Shown: one piece after another, positions 1 to 11,204 of the stretch
How the letters are laid out: the number at the start of each line of letters is the position of its first letter
Numbering within the stretch: position 1 is the stretch's first letter
Source: Austwickia chelonae NBRC 105200
GTDB taxonomy: Bacteria; Actinomycetota; Actinomycetes; Actinomycetales; Dermatophilaceae
Direction: 5' to 3'
Assembly: GCF_000298175.1 (NCBI RefSeq)
Contig: NZ_BAGZ01000002.1
Location: forward strand, 1 to 64,000
Length of the DNA: 64,000 bases
Notes under the pieces: generated by a model
The model's input: the letters and a program-made list of their open reading frames with translations, nothing else
What the model was told of the DNA's origin: nothing
The model's database searches: none
Made by a program: the position numbers and the translations under genes

Positions 1-1902
<1,902 letters not shown>

Positions 1903-1926
1903 TCATCAGCGGGGTAGGCCTGAGAA

Positions 1927-3756
1927 ATGTGCGGTATTTGCGGTTTTATCGACCCGACGACGACATATGACCGAGAGCAGGTCATCCGCGCTTCTGCCGG
2001 GCAGATCGCGCACCGCGGCCCCGACGACGACGGTTTCCACATCGACGGAGACGCTCATCTGGGCTTCCGCCGTCTCTCGATCATCGACCTGGAGGACGGG
2101 CACCAGCCCCTGTTCAACGAGGACGGCACGAAGGTCATCACCTTCAACGGTGAGATCTACAACTATCGGAGTCTGCGTGACCAGCTCATCACGCGTGGAC
2201 ACAACTTCCGCACCCGGTCGGACACCGAAGTTCTGCTGCACGCCTACGACGAGTACGGCGACAAGATGTTCGACCACATCCGCGGGATGTTCGGTTTCGC
2301 CGTGTGGGACACCAGGGAGCGGGAGCTCTTCCTGGCCCGCGACTTCTTCGGCATCAAGCCGCTCTACTACGCCCCGCTGCGGGACGGCATCGTCTGGGCC
2401 AGCGAGATCAAGTGCATCCTGGAGAACCCTCAGGTCAAGCGGGAACTGAACCTGCAGGGGTTGGCGAGCTACCTGAGCTTCCAGTACAACCCGCTGGACG
2501 AGACGATGTTCGAGGGCATCCACAAGCTGCCCCCGGCCCACTTCCTGCGGTGGAAGGACGGCAAGTTCCAGATCAAGCGGTACTGGTCCGCCGACTTCCA
2601 ACCGGAGATCGGTCGCCCCTTCGAGGACCACGTCGAGGAACTCTCGGCGGTCCTGGAGGATTCGGTGAAGGCCCACATGATCGCCGACGTCGAGGTGGGT
2701 TCCTTCCTGTCCTCGGGTGTCGACTCCAGCTTCGTGGCGGCCAGCTTCGGCGGGCAGCGCACCTTCACCGTGGGCTTCGCCAATGCCGGTTACAGCGAGA
2801 TCGACGCGGCGCTGGCCCTGGCCAAGGACATCGGCGTGGAGTCCCATTCGAAGGTGATCACGCCCACCGAGTACTGGGACACCCTGTCCGACATCCAGTG
2901 GCACATGGACGAGCCCCTGGCCGACCCGGCGTGTGTCCCCTTGTACTTCGTGGCCAATCTGGCCAGGGAGCACGTCAAGGTGGTGCTCTCCGGTGAAGGC
3001 GCCGACGAACTCTTCGGTGGCTACCAGATCTACAACGAGCCCTACGGTCTGCGGCACCTGACCGGAGCCCCGACTCCGGTGCGTCGTGGTTTGGGCATGT
3101 TGGGCGACAAGATGCCCCGCCTGCACGGGCACAACTACCTGCGTCGTGGTTCTCTCGACCTGCAGGACCGCTTCATCGGGAACGCCTACCACTTCCGTGC
3201 TCCGGAAGTCGCAGCACTGATGAACGACGAGCTGCGCAATCCGCTGCTCCCCCAGGACATCACCGGGCCTCGCTACGCTCTGACCGTCGGCCAGGACGAG
3301 GTCACCCGGATGCAGCACCTGGACATCAATCTGTGGATGGTCGGCGACATCCTCCTGAAGGCCGACAAGATGTCGATGGCCAATTCCTTGGAGGTCCGGG
3401 TGCCCTTCCTGGACAAGGAGGTCATGAAGGTCGCGGCGAAGATTCCGGCAGAGTACCGGGTCGACGGTCACCAGACGAAGATGGCCTTCCGGGCGGCGGC
3501 GAAGAACAAGCTGCCCAAGGAGTACTACGAGCGTCCGAAGCTCGGTTTCCCGGTGCCCATTCGGGTGTGGCTCAAGCAACAGCCGTGGAACGGCAGGGTG
3601 CGGGACACCTTCACCTCACCGACCGCTCGGCATTTCTTCAACACGAAGATGCTCCGCCAGCTGCTCGACGACCACAGCGCAGGCAAGGTGGACAACAGCC
3701 GACTCATCTGGACGGTCTACATCTTCCTGGTGTGGCACGAGCGTTACTTCGGCTGA
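1927..3756 (+). CDS. asnB: Asparagine synthase, glutamine-hydrolysing
   Basis: Makes asparagine from aspartate, ATP and glutamine in the cytosol. The 609-aa protein begins MCGICGF, so Cys2 is the class II glutaminase nucleophile once Met is removed. The synthetase half carries the PP-loop SSGVDSS at about residues 262-268, and SGEGADELFGGY follows. Full length for the family. The ATG at 1927 is fixed by the need for Cys2; its ribosome binding site is weak (GGGGTAGG). It stands alone between ligA and a secreted protein and ends at a strong hairpin terminator. AsnB-like proteins can also amidate other substrates, for example cell-wall or antibiotic carboxylates, and nothing nearby points that way. 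Confidence 0.93.
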   Translation: MCGICGFIDPTTTYDREQVIRASAGQIAHRGPDDDGFHIDGDAHLGFRRLSIIDLEDGHQPLFNEDGTKVITFNGEIYNYRSLRDQLITRGHNFRTRSDTEVLLHAYDEYGDKMFDHIRGMFGFAVWDTRERELFLARDFFGIKPLYYAPLRDGIVWASEIKCILENPQVKRELNLQGLASYLSFQYNPLDETMFEGIHKLPPAHFLRWKDGKFQIKRYWSADFQPEIGRPFEDHVEELSAVLEDSVKAHMIADVEVGSFLSSGVDSSFVAASFGGQRTFTVGFANAGYSEIDAALALAKDIGVESHSKVITPTEYWDTLSDIQWHMDEPLADPACVPLYFVANLAREHVKVVLSGEGADELFGGYQIYNEPYGLRHLTGAPTPVRRGLGMLGDKMPRLHGHNYLRRGSLDLQDRFIGNAYHFRAPEVAALMNDELRNPLLPQDITGPRYALTVGQDEVTRMQHLDINLWMVGDILLKADKMSMANSLEVRVPFLDKEVMKVAAKIPAEYRVDGHQTKMAFRAAAKNKLPKEYYERPKLGFPVPIRVWLKQQPWNGRVRDTFTSPTARHFFNTKMLRQLLDDHSAGKVDNSRLIWTVYIFLVWHERYFG

Positions 3757-3772
3757 TCTGTTCCGCGAATAC

Positions 3773-3820
3773 CCCGGTGGTCGGGACCCGCTCGACAGCG
3801 GGTCCCGACCACCGGGTTTT
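3773..3820. terminator. Bidirectional terminator between asnB and the secreted-protein gene
   Basis: A perfect 20-bp inverted repeat (3773-3792 with 3797-3816) has a CGAC loop and is followed by TTTT on the plus strand. It lies 16 bases after the asnB stop and 12 bases before the stop of the convergent gene, so it can serve both transcripts. The T-run favours asnB. Confidence 0.85.
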
Positions 3821-3831
3821 CCTGTCCTGGG

Positions 3832-4650
3832 TCAGCGGACCAGGTTGCGCAGTGCGCTCTTCTGCTGCTCGTCGTCATATCCGGGGTTGACGATGGTCAC
3901 CGGGTTGGCGATGAGGTTCAGCGGGTTGGACCCTTCGTAGACCTTGATGGTGGCGGTTCTCCAACCGGTCTGCCAGCCGGAGAGGAAGAGCCCTGCATCG
4001 AGGTCGAGCTGCCGAATCTCACCGCTCGCCATGGTCCATTCGATGAGCATCCGGTCGCCGCTGAGCGCATTCTTGGCCAGGAAGGCGAAGGTGTGGCACA
4101 GCGCTACATCGGAGATCCTCACCGCGTAGGGGTTGATGAGCTGCAGGGAGGCGATGGTCTTCCCGTCGCGTGTGACGGTGACATCGGCCGAGGTCCAGCC
4201 GGGCTGACGTCCGCTGTACCACCAGCCCTTGCCTGCGGCCGGGTCGGTACCGCGGTAGACATTGGTGCTGACGACATCGCTGGTGTGGACCACGGTGCGC
4301 CAACGGACGGTGACTTCGTCCTTGGCTTTGAGTCCTGTGAAGTCGAAGCCGAAGGCCCTTTCCTCCCGTTGGACGTAGGAGGCGATGGTGGCTTTCTTGC
4401 CGACGATGCGGTTCTGCTCGATGGCGCTGCTCTTCCAGGGTGCTTCTCCCGGGATGAGTTGTTGCACCGGCAGGGCTTCACCAGAGGGTGCTTCCGCCAC
4501 CGGGGCGGGGATGCCGGGGTTGGGGACCGCAGGCGCGGCGGCACCGGGGGCCGGCCGATGTTCGGGGGTGGCTGCTTGTGCCGGTCCTGCGGTGAGGGCA
4601 AAGCCCAGGAGGGCCGCGGTACCGATAGTGATCAGGCGTTTCTTCGCCAT
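3832..4650 (-). CDS. Secreted protein of unknown function with an internal beta-rich repeat
   Basis: 272 aa. Residues 1-27 form a classic Sec signal peptide: KKR, a hydrophobic core, then AQA|ATP. A Pro/Ala-rich linker follows to about residue 60. The mature part is rich in Trp, Tyr and alternating beta-type sequence. Two segments look like copies of one unit: SGRQPGWTSADVTV...DGK...QLINP and SGWQTGWRTATIKVYEG...TIVNP. There is one cysteine and no catalytic motif that I recognise. The start is supported by AAAGGGG seven bases before the ATG. Unknown function; a binding or surface-associated protein is possible but unproven. Confidence 0.8.
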   Translation of the reverse strand: MAKKRLITIGTAALLGFALTAGPAQAATPEHRPAPGAAAPAVPNPGIPAPVAEAPSGEALPVQQLIPGEAPWKSSAIEQNRIVGKKATIASYVQREERAFGFDFTGLKAKDEVTVRWRTVVHTSDVVSTNVYRGTDPAAGKGWWYSGRQPGWTSADVTVTRDGKTIASLQLINPYAVRISDVALCHTFAFLAKNALSGDRMLIEWTMASGEIRQLDLDAGLFLSGWQTGWRTATIKVYEGSNPLNLIANPVTIVNPGYDDEQQKSALRNLVR

Positions 4651-4958
4651 GACATACCCCTTTCCGGCGCTCCTGTGCGCCGGTCGTGTGCCAGTGTCGG
4701 GCTCGCAGGGGCCGTCCGACCGACCGTGGTGACGTCCGGGTCGGTCTACTCGCGCAGGGTCGCCGATCTGCTCCTCGAGTCAGGGGCGTAGGTGGATACG
4801 GCCTGTTCAGGGCACAGGTCGACGACTGGTGAACGGCTCGGGAAGAACCCGAATGCGCTTGGGAGGGCGCAGGACCCAGGCTACGTTAAGCAGAGCAGTA
4901 TGAGAAGAAAAAGAATTTTGTTCCTTTTTGAGTTATTTTGCTTCTTCTCGAGCGTCCC
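4651..4958. other. Intergenic region with an A+T-rich core
   Basis: 308 bases between two minus-strand genes. About 4885-4960 is strikingly A+T-rich and contains GAGAAGAA and TTCTTCTC arms flanking runs of A and T, which could form a terminator-like hairpin for the upstream MetE-like gene or hold the promoter of the secreted-protein gene. The rest is ordinary G+C-rich sequence with no convincing small ORF. Confidence 0.45.
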
Positions 4959-6032
4959 TTAACGTTCAGCTTCCTCGGCGAGTTCGGCAGCGGCCTCGAC
5001 GAGCCGACGATGGACAGCGACGGCCTCGGCGGGGCTGTGCCCGGCGAGCCCGCAGGCCGGGGCGAGGACGACCTGGTCGAGTAGTCGTCGTTCCAGCCCG
5101 AGCTCGCGCCAGGCGGTGCGAACGGGATCGGCCAGGGTCTGCGCCGTGGGTGATTCCCCCGGGAGAACAGGCACCCCGGCCCAGAACTCCATGCCGTCCT
5201 CCACTGCTTCCGCTACCGATTCCCAGCCACGGACACCGAGCCGGGAGATGTCCACGGCCAGGGCGTCCGCGCCCGCCTGACGCAGGAGAGGCACCGGCAC
5301 CCTGTCCGCGCAACAATGAACCAGCACACCCCCGGTGGCCGGTTCCGTCGCGTTTTCCCGGCCTGCATCCGCCGTCCGCCGAGGAGACCGTTCCCGACGG
5401 ACGACGTCGATCACCTCCGCCAACTGCCGCCGGACCTCTTCGGGGTCGATCGCACGCAACCGACCGAATCCGCTGCTGGTCGGAAGGCTGCCGGCCAGCA
5501 CGGCCGGGAGGAGCGGCTCGTCCACCTGGACGACCAGGTCCGCTCCCGGCAGAAGTCGACGGACGTCGGCCAGATGTTCCTCGATCCCGGCGGCCAGGGA
5601 AGCCGCGACATCCCGGCAGGCTCCCGGGTCGACGATCGTCCGCTCTCCCCGGTGCACGCGCAGTTCGGCGGCCAGGGTCCAGGGACCGGCCACCTGAAGT
5701 TTGAGGATGCCGTGGTAACCGTCGAAGGCTTCGGCGAGTTCGTCGAGGTCGTTGCGCAGGTAGCCGCGGGCCCTGGAGTGGTCGCGCCCGGGCCGGTCGA
5801 CGATCCGCCACCCGGAGGGCTGGAGGTCGACCGGCATGTCGACGAGCAGGGCCGCGGTCCGGCCGATCATGTCGGCACCGGGCCCCCTCCCCGGTAGCTC
5901 GGGGAGATAAGGGACTCCGGGTCGTCCGGTGCGGCTCTGATCGGTCAGCAGGTCGCGCACGATGTGCACGGCCTCCCGCACCATGTTGTCGTCGTGGCCG
6001 GGCCATGATCCGAGTGCGCTGCTTCTGCTCAC
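4959..6032 (-). CDS. MetE C-terminal-domain-like protein (cobalamin-independent methionine synthase family)
   Basis: 357 aa, the size of the C-terminal half of MetE, with a UROD/MetE-like barrel pattern: VQVDEPLLPAVLAG, then a GGVLVHCCAD segment and APACGLAG near the end. The His-Cys and late Cys fit the zinc ligands of MetE-type methyltransferases. Annotated homologues beside ligA and mnmA in actinobacteria are called methionine synthase, but they lack the MetE N-terminal half, so folate-dependent methionine synthesis is not assured; the methyl donor is unknown. The GTG at 6032 has no Shine-Dalgarno sequence, but TAGGCT lies exactly six bases upstream, which suggests a leaderless mRNA. It is divergent from the guanine deaminase gene. 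Confidence 0.8.
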   Translation of the reverse strand: MSRSSALGSWPGHDDNMVREAVHIVRDLLTDQSRTGRPGVPYLPELPGRGPGADMIGRTAALLVDMPVDLQPSGWRIVDRPGRDHSRARGYLRNDLDELAEAFDGYHGILKLQVAGPWTLAAELRVHRGERTIVDPGACRDVAASLAAGIEEHLADVRRLLPGADLVVQVDEPLLPAVLAGSLPTSSGFGRLRAIDPEEVRRQLAEVIDVVRRERSPRRTADAGRENATEPATGGVLVHCCADRVPVPLLRQAGADALAVDISRLGVRGWESVAEAVEDGMEFWAGVPVLPGESPTAQTLADPVRTAWRELGLERRLLDQVVLAPACGLAGHSPAEAVAVHRRLVEAAAELAEEAER

Positions 6033-6038
6033 CGGCTC

Positions 6039-6044
6039 AGCCTA
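6039..6044 (-). promoter_or_regulatory. -10 hexamer TAGGCT, leaderless-type, for the MetE-like gene
   Basis: TAGGCT on the minus strand ends six bases before the GTG at 6032, the spacing expected if transcription starts at the start codon. It fits the actinobacterial TANNNT consensus. No clear -35 is seen. Confidence 0.55.
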
Positions 6045-6100
6045 GGCGGACCCGTCAGCCGGAGTGAGCCGCGCTCGCGCGGGAACAGCCTCGCATTCTT

Positions 6101-6124
6101 CTCATCAAGTATCGATGAGTTTTT
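6101..6124. promoter_or_regulatory. Small inverted repeat with T-run upstream of guanine deaminase
   Basis: CTCATC (6101-6106) and GATGAG (6114-6119) flank seven bases and are followed by TTTTT. It sits between the divergent MetE-like and guanine deaminase genes, in an A+T-rich stretch. It could be a short operator or a weak terminator; the divergent setting favours a regulatory site. Confidence 0.35.
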
Positions 6125-6213
6125 ACTAAGAAAGCACAACCCTGCCTCAACTTGTTCATACTCTGAGGAGTTGTTGCCGCGCGTTCCCCAGCACCGCCCG
6201 AAACGAGTGTGTG

Positions 6214-7611
6214 ATGTCCGAGACCGCCCTGCGAGGCCCCTATCTCACCTTCGAAGCAGACCCCTTCGTCGACGACAGCTCCCGGTCGGTCCGGTACGAA
6301 TCCGACGGCCTGATCGTCCTCGCCGCCGGACAGATCGTCGACTGCGGTCCTGCCCGCCCTCTCCTACGCACCCTGCCTCCGGAGACGGTGATCCACCACT
6401 ACCCCGGCCGGTTGATCCTGCCCGGGTTCGTCGACACCCATGTCCACTTCCCGCAGAGCCGGATGATCGCCTCCTACGGTGCCCAGCTCGTCGACTGGTT
6501 GAACACCTACACCTTCCCCACCGAGCTGGCCTTCGCCTCCCCGGAGCGGTGCCGCACGGACGCGGACTTCTTCCTCGACGAACTCCTCCGCAATGGCACC
6601 ACCTGCGCGACCTCCTACAGCACTGTCTTCCCCGCCTCCGTCGACGCCCTGTTCGCCGCAGCGGAGGAACGCGGCGGCATGCGCATCCGTACCGGAAAGA
6701 TGTGCATGGACCGTCATGCACCTCCCGGGTTGTGCGACACCCCCGAACGGGCCTACACGGAGTCGGCCGAACTCATCGGACGCTGGCACGGCCGAGGACG
6801 AGCCGACTATGTCATCAGCCCCCGGTTCGCCCCGACATCCACCGAAGCCCAGCTCGAAGCCGTCCAGGCCCTCGCCGACGATTATCCCGACCTGGCCGTC
6901 CAGACCCACCTCTCGGAGAACCTCCGGGAGATCGCCTGGGTCCGGGAGCTCTTCCCCGGCGCCAGGAATTACACCGAGGTCTACGACCGTTACGGGCTGC
7001 TCCGCCCCGGAAGCATCCTGGGACACGGCGTCCATCTCGACGCCGACGAACTCGCATTGCTCGCCGAGCGGGGTGCGACCATCGCACACTGCCCCACCTC
7101 GAACTTCTTCCTGGGCTCGGGGATCTTCGACCTGATCCGCACTCGCCAGGGCGCACATCCGGTGGCCGTGGGCATCGGCAGCGACGTCGGCGCCGGCACC
7201 TCCTTCTCCCTGCTGAGCACGCTCGCTGAGGCCTACAAAGCCGCCCAACTGCACGACCGGTCGATCAGCCCCGAGCAACTGATCTATCTCGCCACCGCCG
7301 GCGGCGCGGACGCCATCGGGCTGGGCGAGCGCATCGGCCGGATCCGCCCCGGCTACGACGGCGACCTGGTCGTGCTCGATCCCGCGGCGACGCCGCTGCT
7401 ACGCGCCCGCACCGCCCAGGCCGATCACCTTGCCGATCTCCTCTTCGCGATGATCGTCCTAGGGGACGACCGGACCGTACAGGCCACCTATGTCGGCGGA
7501 CGGAAATGGCATGACCGGGACCGTGTCGAACCGCCCCGGCCACCCGGGGAAGGTCAGCGCCGAGAAGTTCCGCAGATAGTGGCCGATCCGATCACCCGAG
7601 TGCCTTCGTAG
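6214..7611 (+). CDS. guaD: Guanine deaminase (amidohydrolase family)
   Basis: Converts guanine to xanthine and ammonia in purine salvage. The 465-aa protein has the zinc-binding [11 protein letters not shown] motif (HxH) near residue 72, a second histidine in QTHLSEN, a third in GHGVHLD, and the late aspartate in [15 protein letters not shown], all typical of bacterial guanine deaminases. The ATG at 6214 is preferred over the GTG immediately before it; both lack a good ribosome binding site. The gene faces mnmA and their 3' ends overlap by 58 bases. It is not part of the usual ligA-mnmA-iscS neighbourhood and appears to be an insertion. Confidence 0.92.
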   Translation: MSETALRGPYLTFEADPFVDDSSRSVRYESDGLIVLAAGQIVDCGPARPLLRTLPPETVIHHYPGRLILPGFVDTHVHFPQSRMIASYGAQLVDWLNTYTFPTELAFASPERCRTDADFFLDELLRNGTTCATSYSTVFPASVDALFAAAEERGGMRIRTGKMCMDRHAPPGLCDTPERAYTESAELIGRWHGRGRADYVISPRFAPTSTEAQLEAVQALADDYPDLAVQTHLSENLREIAWVRELFPGARNYTEVYDRYGLLRPGSILGHGVHLDADELALLAERGATIAHCPTSNFFLGSGIFDLIRTRQGAHPVAVGIGSDVGAGTSFSLLSTLAEAYKAAQLHDRSISPEQLIYLATAGGADAIGLGERIGRIRPGYDGDLVVLDPAATPLLRARTAQADHLADLLFAMIVLGDDRTVQATYVGGRKWHDRDRVEPPRPPGEGQRREVPQIVADPITRVPS

Positions 7612-8651
7612 AGCACCGCTGCCTGCCCGGCCGCCACGCCCCTGGTGCGCCGGGCCAACCGGATCGTGACCTGGCCCTCCTCCTCGACCACGGCGACCGC
7701 AGGGATCTCCTCCCCGTGCGCCCGCAGCTGTACACCGCAGGCCAGCTCCCCCGATGGCGGGGCGCCGCACCACCGCGCCCGGGTGCCGACGATGACATCG
7801 ATCCCCAACATCTCCTCGGGGCCGATCACCACCCGGTTCGTCGGGACGTCGACCTCGGTGACATAGCGAGGACGTCCGTCCTGAGCAGGCCTGCGCAGAG
7901 CCAGACCACGACGTTGCCCCACCGTGTAGGCGTAAGCCCCGGTGTGTTCGCCCACCACCGAGCCCGACTCGTCGACGATCTGCCCGGGCTGCTCCCCGAG
8001 CCGCGCTGCGAGATAACCCCGGGTGTCTCCGTCGGCGATGAAACAGATGTCGTGGCTGTCCGGCTTGGCAGCCACGGCGAATCCCCGCGCCGCAGCCTCC
8101 ACCCGGATACGGCTCTTGGTCGAATCACCCAACGGGAAGAAAGAACACGCCAGCTGTTCGGCGTCCAGCACGCCCAAGACATAGGACTGGTCCTTGGCCG
8201 GGTCCACGGCGCGGTGCAGTTCGCGACGCCCTGTCGTGTTCATCCTGTCGCCGGGCATGCTCACCTGGGCGTAGTGACCGGTGGCCACTCCGTCGAAGCC
8301 CAAGGCCAGGGCCTTGTCCAAGAGCGCGGCGAACTTGATGCGCTCGTTGCACCGCAAGCACGGATTGGGGGTACGCCCGGCGGCGTACTCGGTGAGGAAG
8401 TCCTCGACGACGTCACGGTGGAACTCCTCGGCCATGTCCCAGACGTAGAAGGGGATCCCGACCTTGTCGGCCACTCGTCGGGCGTCGTCGGAGTCCTCGG
8501 CCGTGCAACATCCGCGGGCGGAGGTACGCAGGGTCGCCGCGCTGCGGGAGAGCGCAAGGTGCACCCCGACCACGTCGTGTCCGGCCTCGACCATCCGGGA
8601 GGCGGCGACGGCGGAGTCGACCCCGCCGCTCATGGCAGCCACGATCCGCAT
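7554..8651 (-). CDS. mnmA: tRNA-specific 2-thiouridylase MnmA
   Basis: Thiolates U34 in Glu, Gln and Lys tRNAs with sulfur relayed from IscS. 365 aa: an N-terminal PP-loop [11 protein letters not shown], catalytic cysteines in [10 protein letters not shown] and CFIADGD, the GHYAQV segment, and a C-terminal beta domain. The ATG at 8651 is shared with the TGA of iscS (TGATG), so translation is probably coupled to the sulfur donor. An in-frame ORF extends further upstream, but that part lies inside iscS and lacks family similarity. Its last 58 bases overlap the end of the convergent guanine deaminase gene. Confidence 0.96.
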   Translation of the reverse strand: MRIVAAMSGGVDSAVAASRMVEAGHDVVGVHLALSRSAATLRTSARGCCTAEDSDDARRVADKVGIPFYVWDMAEEFHRDVVEDFLTEYAAGRTPNPCLRCNERIKFAALLDKALALGFDGVATGHYAQVSMPGDRMNTTGRRELHRAVDPAKDQSYVLGVLDAEQLACSFFPLGDSTKSRIRVEAAARGFAVAAKPDSHDICFIADGDTRGYLAARLGEQPGQIVDESGSVVGEHTGAYAYTVGQRRGLALRRPAQDGRPRYVTEVDVPTNRVVIGPEEMLGIDVIVGTRARWCGAPPSGELACGVQLRAHGEEIPAVAVVEEEGQVTIRLARRTRGVAAGQAAVLYEGTRVIGSATICGTSRR

Positions 8652-9880
8652 CAACGCGCTCCTTCCCGGGCCACGGCCCGGGCCACGGTGGCCGCGTGGG
8701 CACGCTGAGCCCGTTCCACCGCCTCGGGCAGTGCGCTCAGGAAGACGTCGACATCTTCCCCGGTACTCGACCACCCCAGGGTGAGACGCAGTGCGCCTCT
8801 GGCTTCTTCCTCGGGGTAACCCATCGCCAACAGGACGTGACTGGGCTGAGGGACCCCGGCGTGACAGGCCGACCCGGTGGAACAGGACACTCCGGCCGCG
8901 TCCAGCAGGAAGAGCAACGAATCGCCCTCGCATCCGGGGATCAGCACGTGGGCATGGGTGGGGGCGCGGCCGACCGCGTCACCGGGCTCCCAGACCCCGG
9001 TGACGCGGGCTCCTTCGACCGTGTCGAGCACTCCGCGGATCAGCCGGTCGCGCAGCTCGGCCAGGCGAACAGCCTCCTCGGCCCGCCGGTCCACCGCCAG
9101 CCGCACCGCCTTGGCCAGCCCCACGATCAACGGCATCGCCAGGGTGCCGCTGCGCAGACGACGCTCCTGTCCCCCGCCGTGGCTGATCGCTCGCACCGGG
9201 GCGTCCCTGGCCGCCAGCAGGATGCCGGCCCCCACAGGCCCTCCGATCTTGTGGCCGGTGGCTGCCAGGAGGGTCGCTCCGCTGGCCGCGAAGTCCACCG
9301 GGACCTTGCCGACGGCCTGGACGGCGTCGGTGAAGGTGGGTAGGTCGTACTCACGGGCCAGCGCGCAGATCTCGGCGACGGGTTGGACCACCCCGGTCTC
9401 GTTGTTGGCCCACATCCCGAGGACGGCGACGACGGTGTCCGACCCGCCGAGTGTCGTGTTCTCGACGGCGGCGCGGAAGGCTTCCGGGCGGGTCACCCCG
9501 TCCCGGCCGGGATCGACCCAGGTGACCTGGGCCCCTTCGTGGGCCACGAGGTCCTCGACGCTGTCCAGGACGGCCGAGTGCTCGGCGGAGGAGACCACGA
9601 GACGTCGTCGCCGGGGGTTGGAGGCGTTGACGTGTCGGTAGAGCCCCTTGACCGCGAGATTGTCCGATTCGGTGCCTCCGGAGGTGAAGAGGACCTCCGA
9701 GGGGCGAGCGCCCAAGGCCTCGGCCAGGTCCTCCCTGGCTTCCTCCACCCGCCGACGGGTGGCTCGCCCGCAGGTGTGCAGCGAGCTGGGGTTGCCCAGT
9801 TCCAGCATGGCCTCATGAACCGCCTGCGCGACCTCGGGGAGGATCGGCGAGGTGGCGGCATGGTCGAGGTAGACACTCAC
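8651..9880 (-). CDS. iscS: Cysteine desulfurase IscS/NifS-type
   Basis: PLP enzyme that frees sulfur from cysteine for tRNA thiolation and probably Fe-S cluster assembly. 409 aa beginning [12 protein letters not shown]; the PLP lysine lies in ATGHKIGGP (about 211) and the persulfide cysteine in [10 protein letters not shown] (about 339). The GTG at 9880 gives the conserved N-terminus; longer in-frame extensions are not conserved-looking. TAAGAT lies eight bases upstream and no Shine-Dalgarno sequence is seen. It is directly coupled to mnmA. Confidence 0.95.
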   Translation of the reverse strand: MSVYLDHAATSPILPEVAQAVHEAMLELGNPSSLHTCGRATRRRVEEAREDLAEALGARPSEVLFTSGGTESDNLAVKGLYRHVNASNPRRRRLVVSSAEHSAVLDSVEDLVAHEGAQVTWVDPGRDGVTRPEAFRAAVENTTLGGSDTVVAVLGMWANNETGVVQPVAEICALAREYDLPTFTDAVQAVGKVPVDFAASGATLLAATGHKIGGPVGAGILLAARDAPVRAISHGGGQERRLRSGTLAMPLIVGLAKAVRLAVDRRAEEAVRLAELRDRLIRGVLDTVEGARVTGVWEPGDAVGRAPTHAHVLIPGCEGDSLLFLLDAAGVSCSTGSACHAGVPQPSHVLLAMGYPEEEARGALRLTLGWSSTGEDVDVFLSALPEAVERAQRAHAATVARAVAREGAR

Positions 9881-9888
9881 GTGGATCA

Positions 9889-9894
9889 ATCTTA
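9889..9894 (-). promoter_or_regulatory. -10-like hexamer TAAGAT for iscS
   Basis: TAAGAT fits TANNNT and ends eight bases before the iscS GTG, consistent with an mRNA that has almost no leader. The spacing is slightly longer than in the other examples in this window. Confidence 0.4.
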
Positions 9895-10105
9895 GGTGTC
9901 CCTGTGTCCCGCCGACGCCTTTCCTCCGAGCAGGACGGTCGTCCAGTCGATACCGTTGAGCCCCAGCCTCATCGCACAATTTGCGCAACTATCGGGGATT
10001 CTGTCGCAAAACAAGGACCTTCGTTACCGGGACGTCACCTTTCCGTCCAGTAATCTCGTCCTGTCGGCGACAACCAAGACCTTCCGGTTCCCGCCCTTCG
10101 ATCAC

Positions 10106-10206
10106 CCGAGCCCCGACGCTGCCCCCCGAAGCCGTCGGGGCTCGGTGCTGTCCGCAGCCGTCCGACCGCAGTCGAGGGCCGGCCCACCGCTGCGGCCCGG
10201 CCCTCG
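10106..10206 (-). terminator. Tandem hairpins after etfA
   Basis: Two inverted repeats: 10173-10182 with 10197-10206 (10 bp, 14-base loop) and 10106-10118 with 10133-10145 (13 bp, 14-base loop). They lie 18-118 bases beyond the etfA stop. Neither has a T-run, so termination may be weak or Rho-assisted. Confidence 0.55.
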
Positions 10207-10223
10207 ATCCCAGATCGGCGTTC

Positions 10224-11177
10224 TCAGCCTCGAGTCGCCTTCACCTGCGCATCGGCCTGCGGGAGTACCTCGAACAGATCTCCGACCACCCCGAAATCGA
10301 CCAGTTCGAAGATCGGCGCCTCCTCGTCCTTGTTGATCGCGATGATCGTCTTGGACGTCTGCATCCCGGCCCGGTGCTGGATCGCCCCGGAGATACCGCA
10401 GGCCACGTACAACTGCGGGCTGACCTGCTTGCCCGTCTGACCGACCTGAGAGGTGTGCGGATACCAGCCCGCGTCGACCGCAGCACGCGAAGCCCCCACC
10501 GCGGCCCCGAGCGTATCGGCGAAGGACTCCACCGGAGAGAAGTCGCCGCCGGTACCTCGGCCGCCGGAGACCACGATGGCGGCCTCGGTGAGCTCCGGAC
10601 GTCCCGACTTCTGCTTCTCCTTACGTTCGGTGATCCGGGCGCCCTTGGCCGTATCCGACAAGGCGAGGTCGATCTTCTCCACCGCGGCATCCCCTGAAAT
10701 CTCCTGAGGAGCACATGAATTGGGCTTCACAGTGATGATCGGCGTCCCCTGGGTCACCGTGGCCTCGACCGTATAGGAGCCGGCGAAGACCGACTGCGTC
10801 GTCTCCACACCTTCACCCCCGGCCCGCACGTCGACCGCATCCGTGATCAAGCCGGACGACGACTTGATCGACAACCGGGCCGCGATCTCCTTACCGTGCG
10901 CGCTACTGGACACGAGCACCGCCACCGGAGAAGTCTTCTCCACAAGCTGCGCCAGGACCTCCGCCACCGGAGCCACCAGATAGCCATCGGCCTCGCCGCC
11001 GACGGCATAAACCTTCGCCGCGCCGTACCTGCCCAACGACTCGGACGCCTTCTCGACCCCCTCGCCGACGAATACCGCAGACGGCTCACCCAGCCGCGCC
11101 GCCAGGGTCAACATCTCCGCCGTCGTCCTCCGCACGGCCCCGTCGACGTGATCGACCAGGACGAGAACCTCGGTCAT
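10224..11177 (-). CDS. etfA: Electron transfer flavoprotein, alpha subunit
   Basis: FAD-binding subunit of ETF, which carries electrons from acyl-CoA dehydrogenases toward the quinone pool. 317 aa starting MTEVLVLVDHVDG. The C-terminal FAD domain shows VVSGGRGTGG, GASRAAVDAGW, QVGQTGK and ACGISGAIQHRAGM, the standard dinucleotide-binding motifs. The start is supported by AGGAGATAA before the ATG. It lies 27 bases downstream of etfB in one operon and ends at tandem hairpins. Full length. Confidence 0.95.
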   Translation of the reverse strand: MTEVLVLVDHVDGAVRRTTAEMLTLAARLGEPSAVFVGEGVEKASESLGRYGAAKVYAVGGEADGYLVAPVAEVLAQLVEKTSPVAVLVSSSAHGKEIAARLSIKSSSGLITDAVDVRAGGEGVETTQSVFAGSYTVEATVTQGTPIITVKPNSCAPQEISGDAAVEKIDLALSDTAKGARITERKEKQKSGRPELTEAAIVVSGGRGTGGDFSPVESFADTLGAAVGASRAAVDAGWYPHTSQVGQTGKQVSPQLYVACGISGAIQHRAGMQTSKTIIAINKDEEAPIFELVDFGVVGDLFEVLPQADAQVKATRG

Positions 11178-11204
11178 CGTCTTATCTCCTCTCGCGAAAC
11201 CGGC

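Larger units (their letters stand above)
9881..10223. other. Intergenic region between etfA and iscS
   Basis: 343 bases. It holds the iscS promoter region, an A+T-richer stretch near 9975-10060 that includes the palindrome TTGCGCAA, and two G+C-rich hairpins just after etfA. No plausible gene is seen. Confidence 0.5.

Noticed and set aside
1906-3579. Minus-strand frame opposite asnB
   Set aside because: Overlaps the full asnB coding region and has no recognisable domain.
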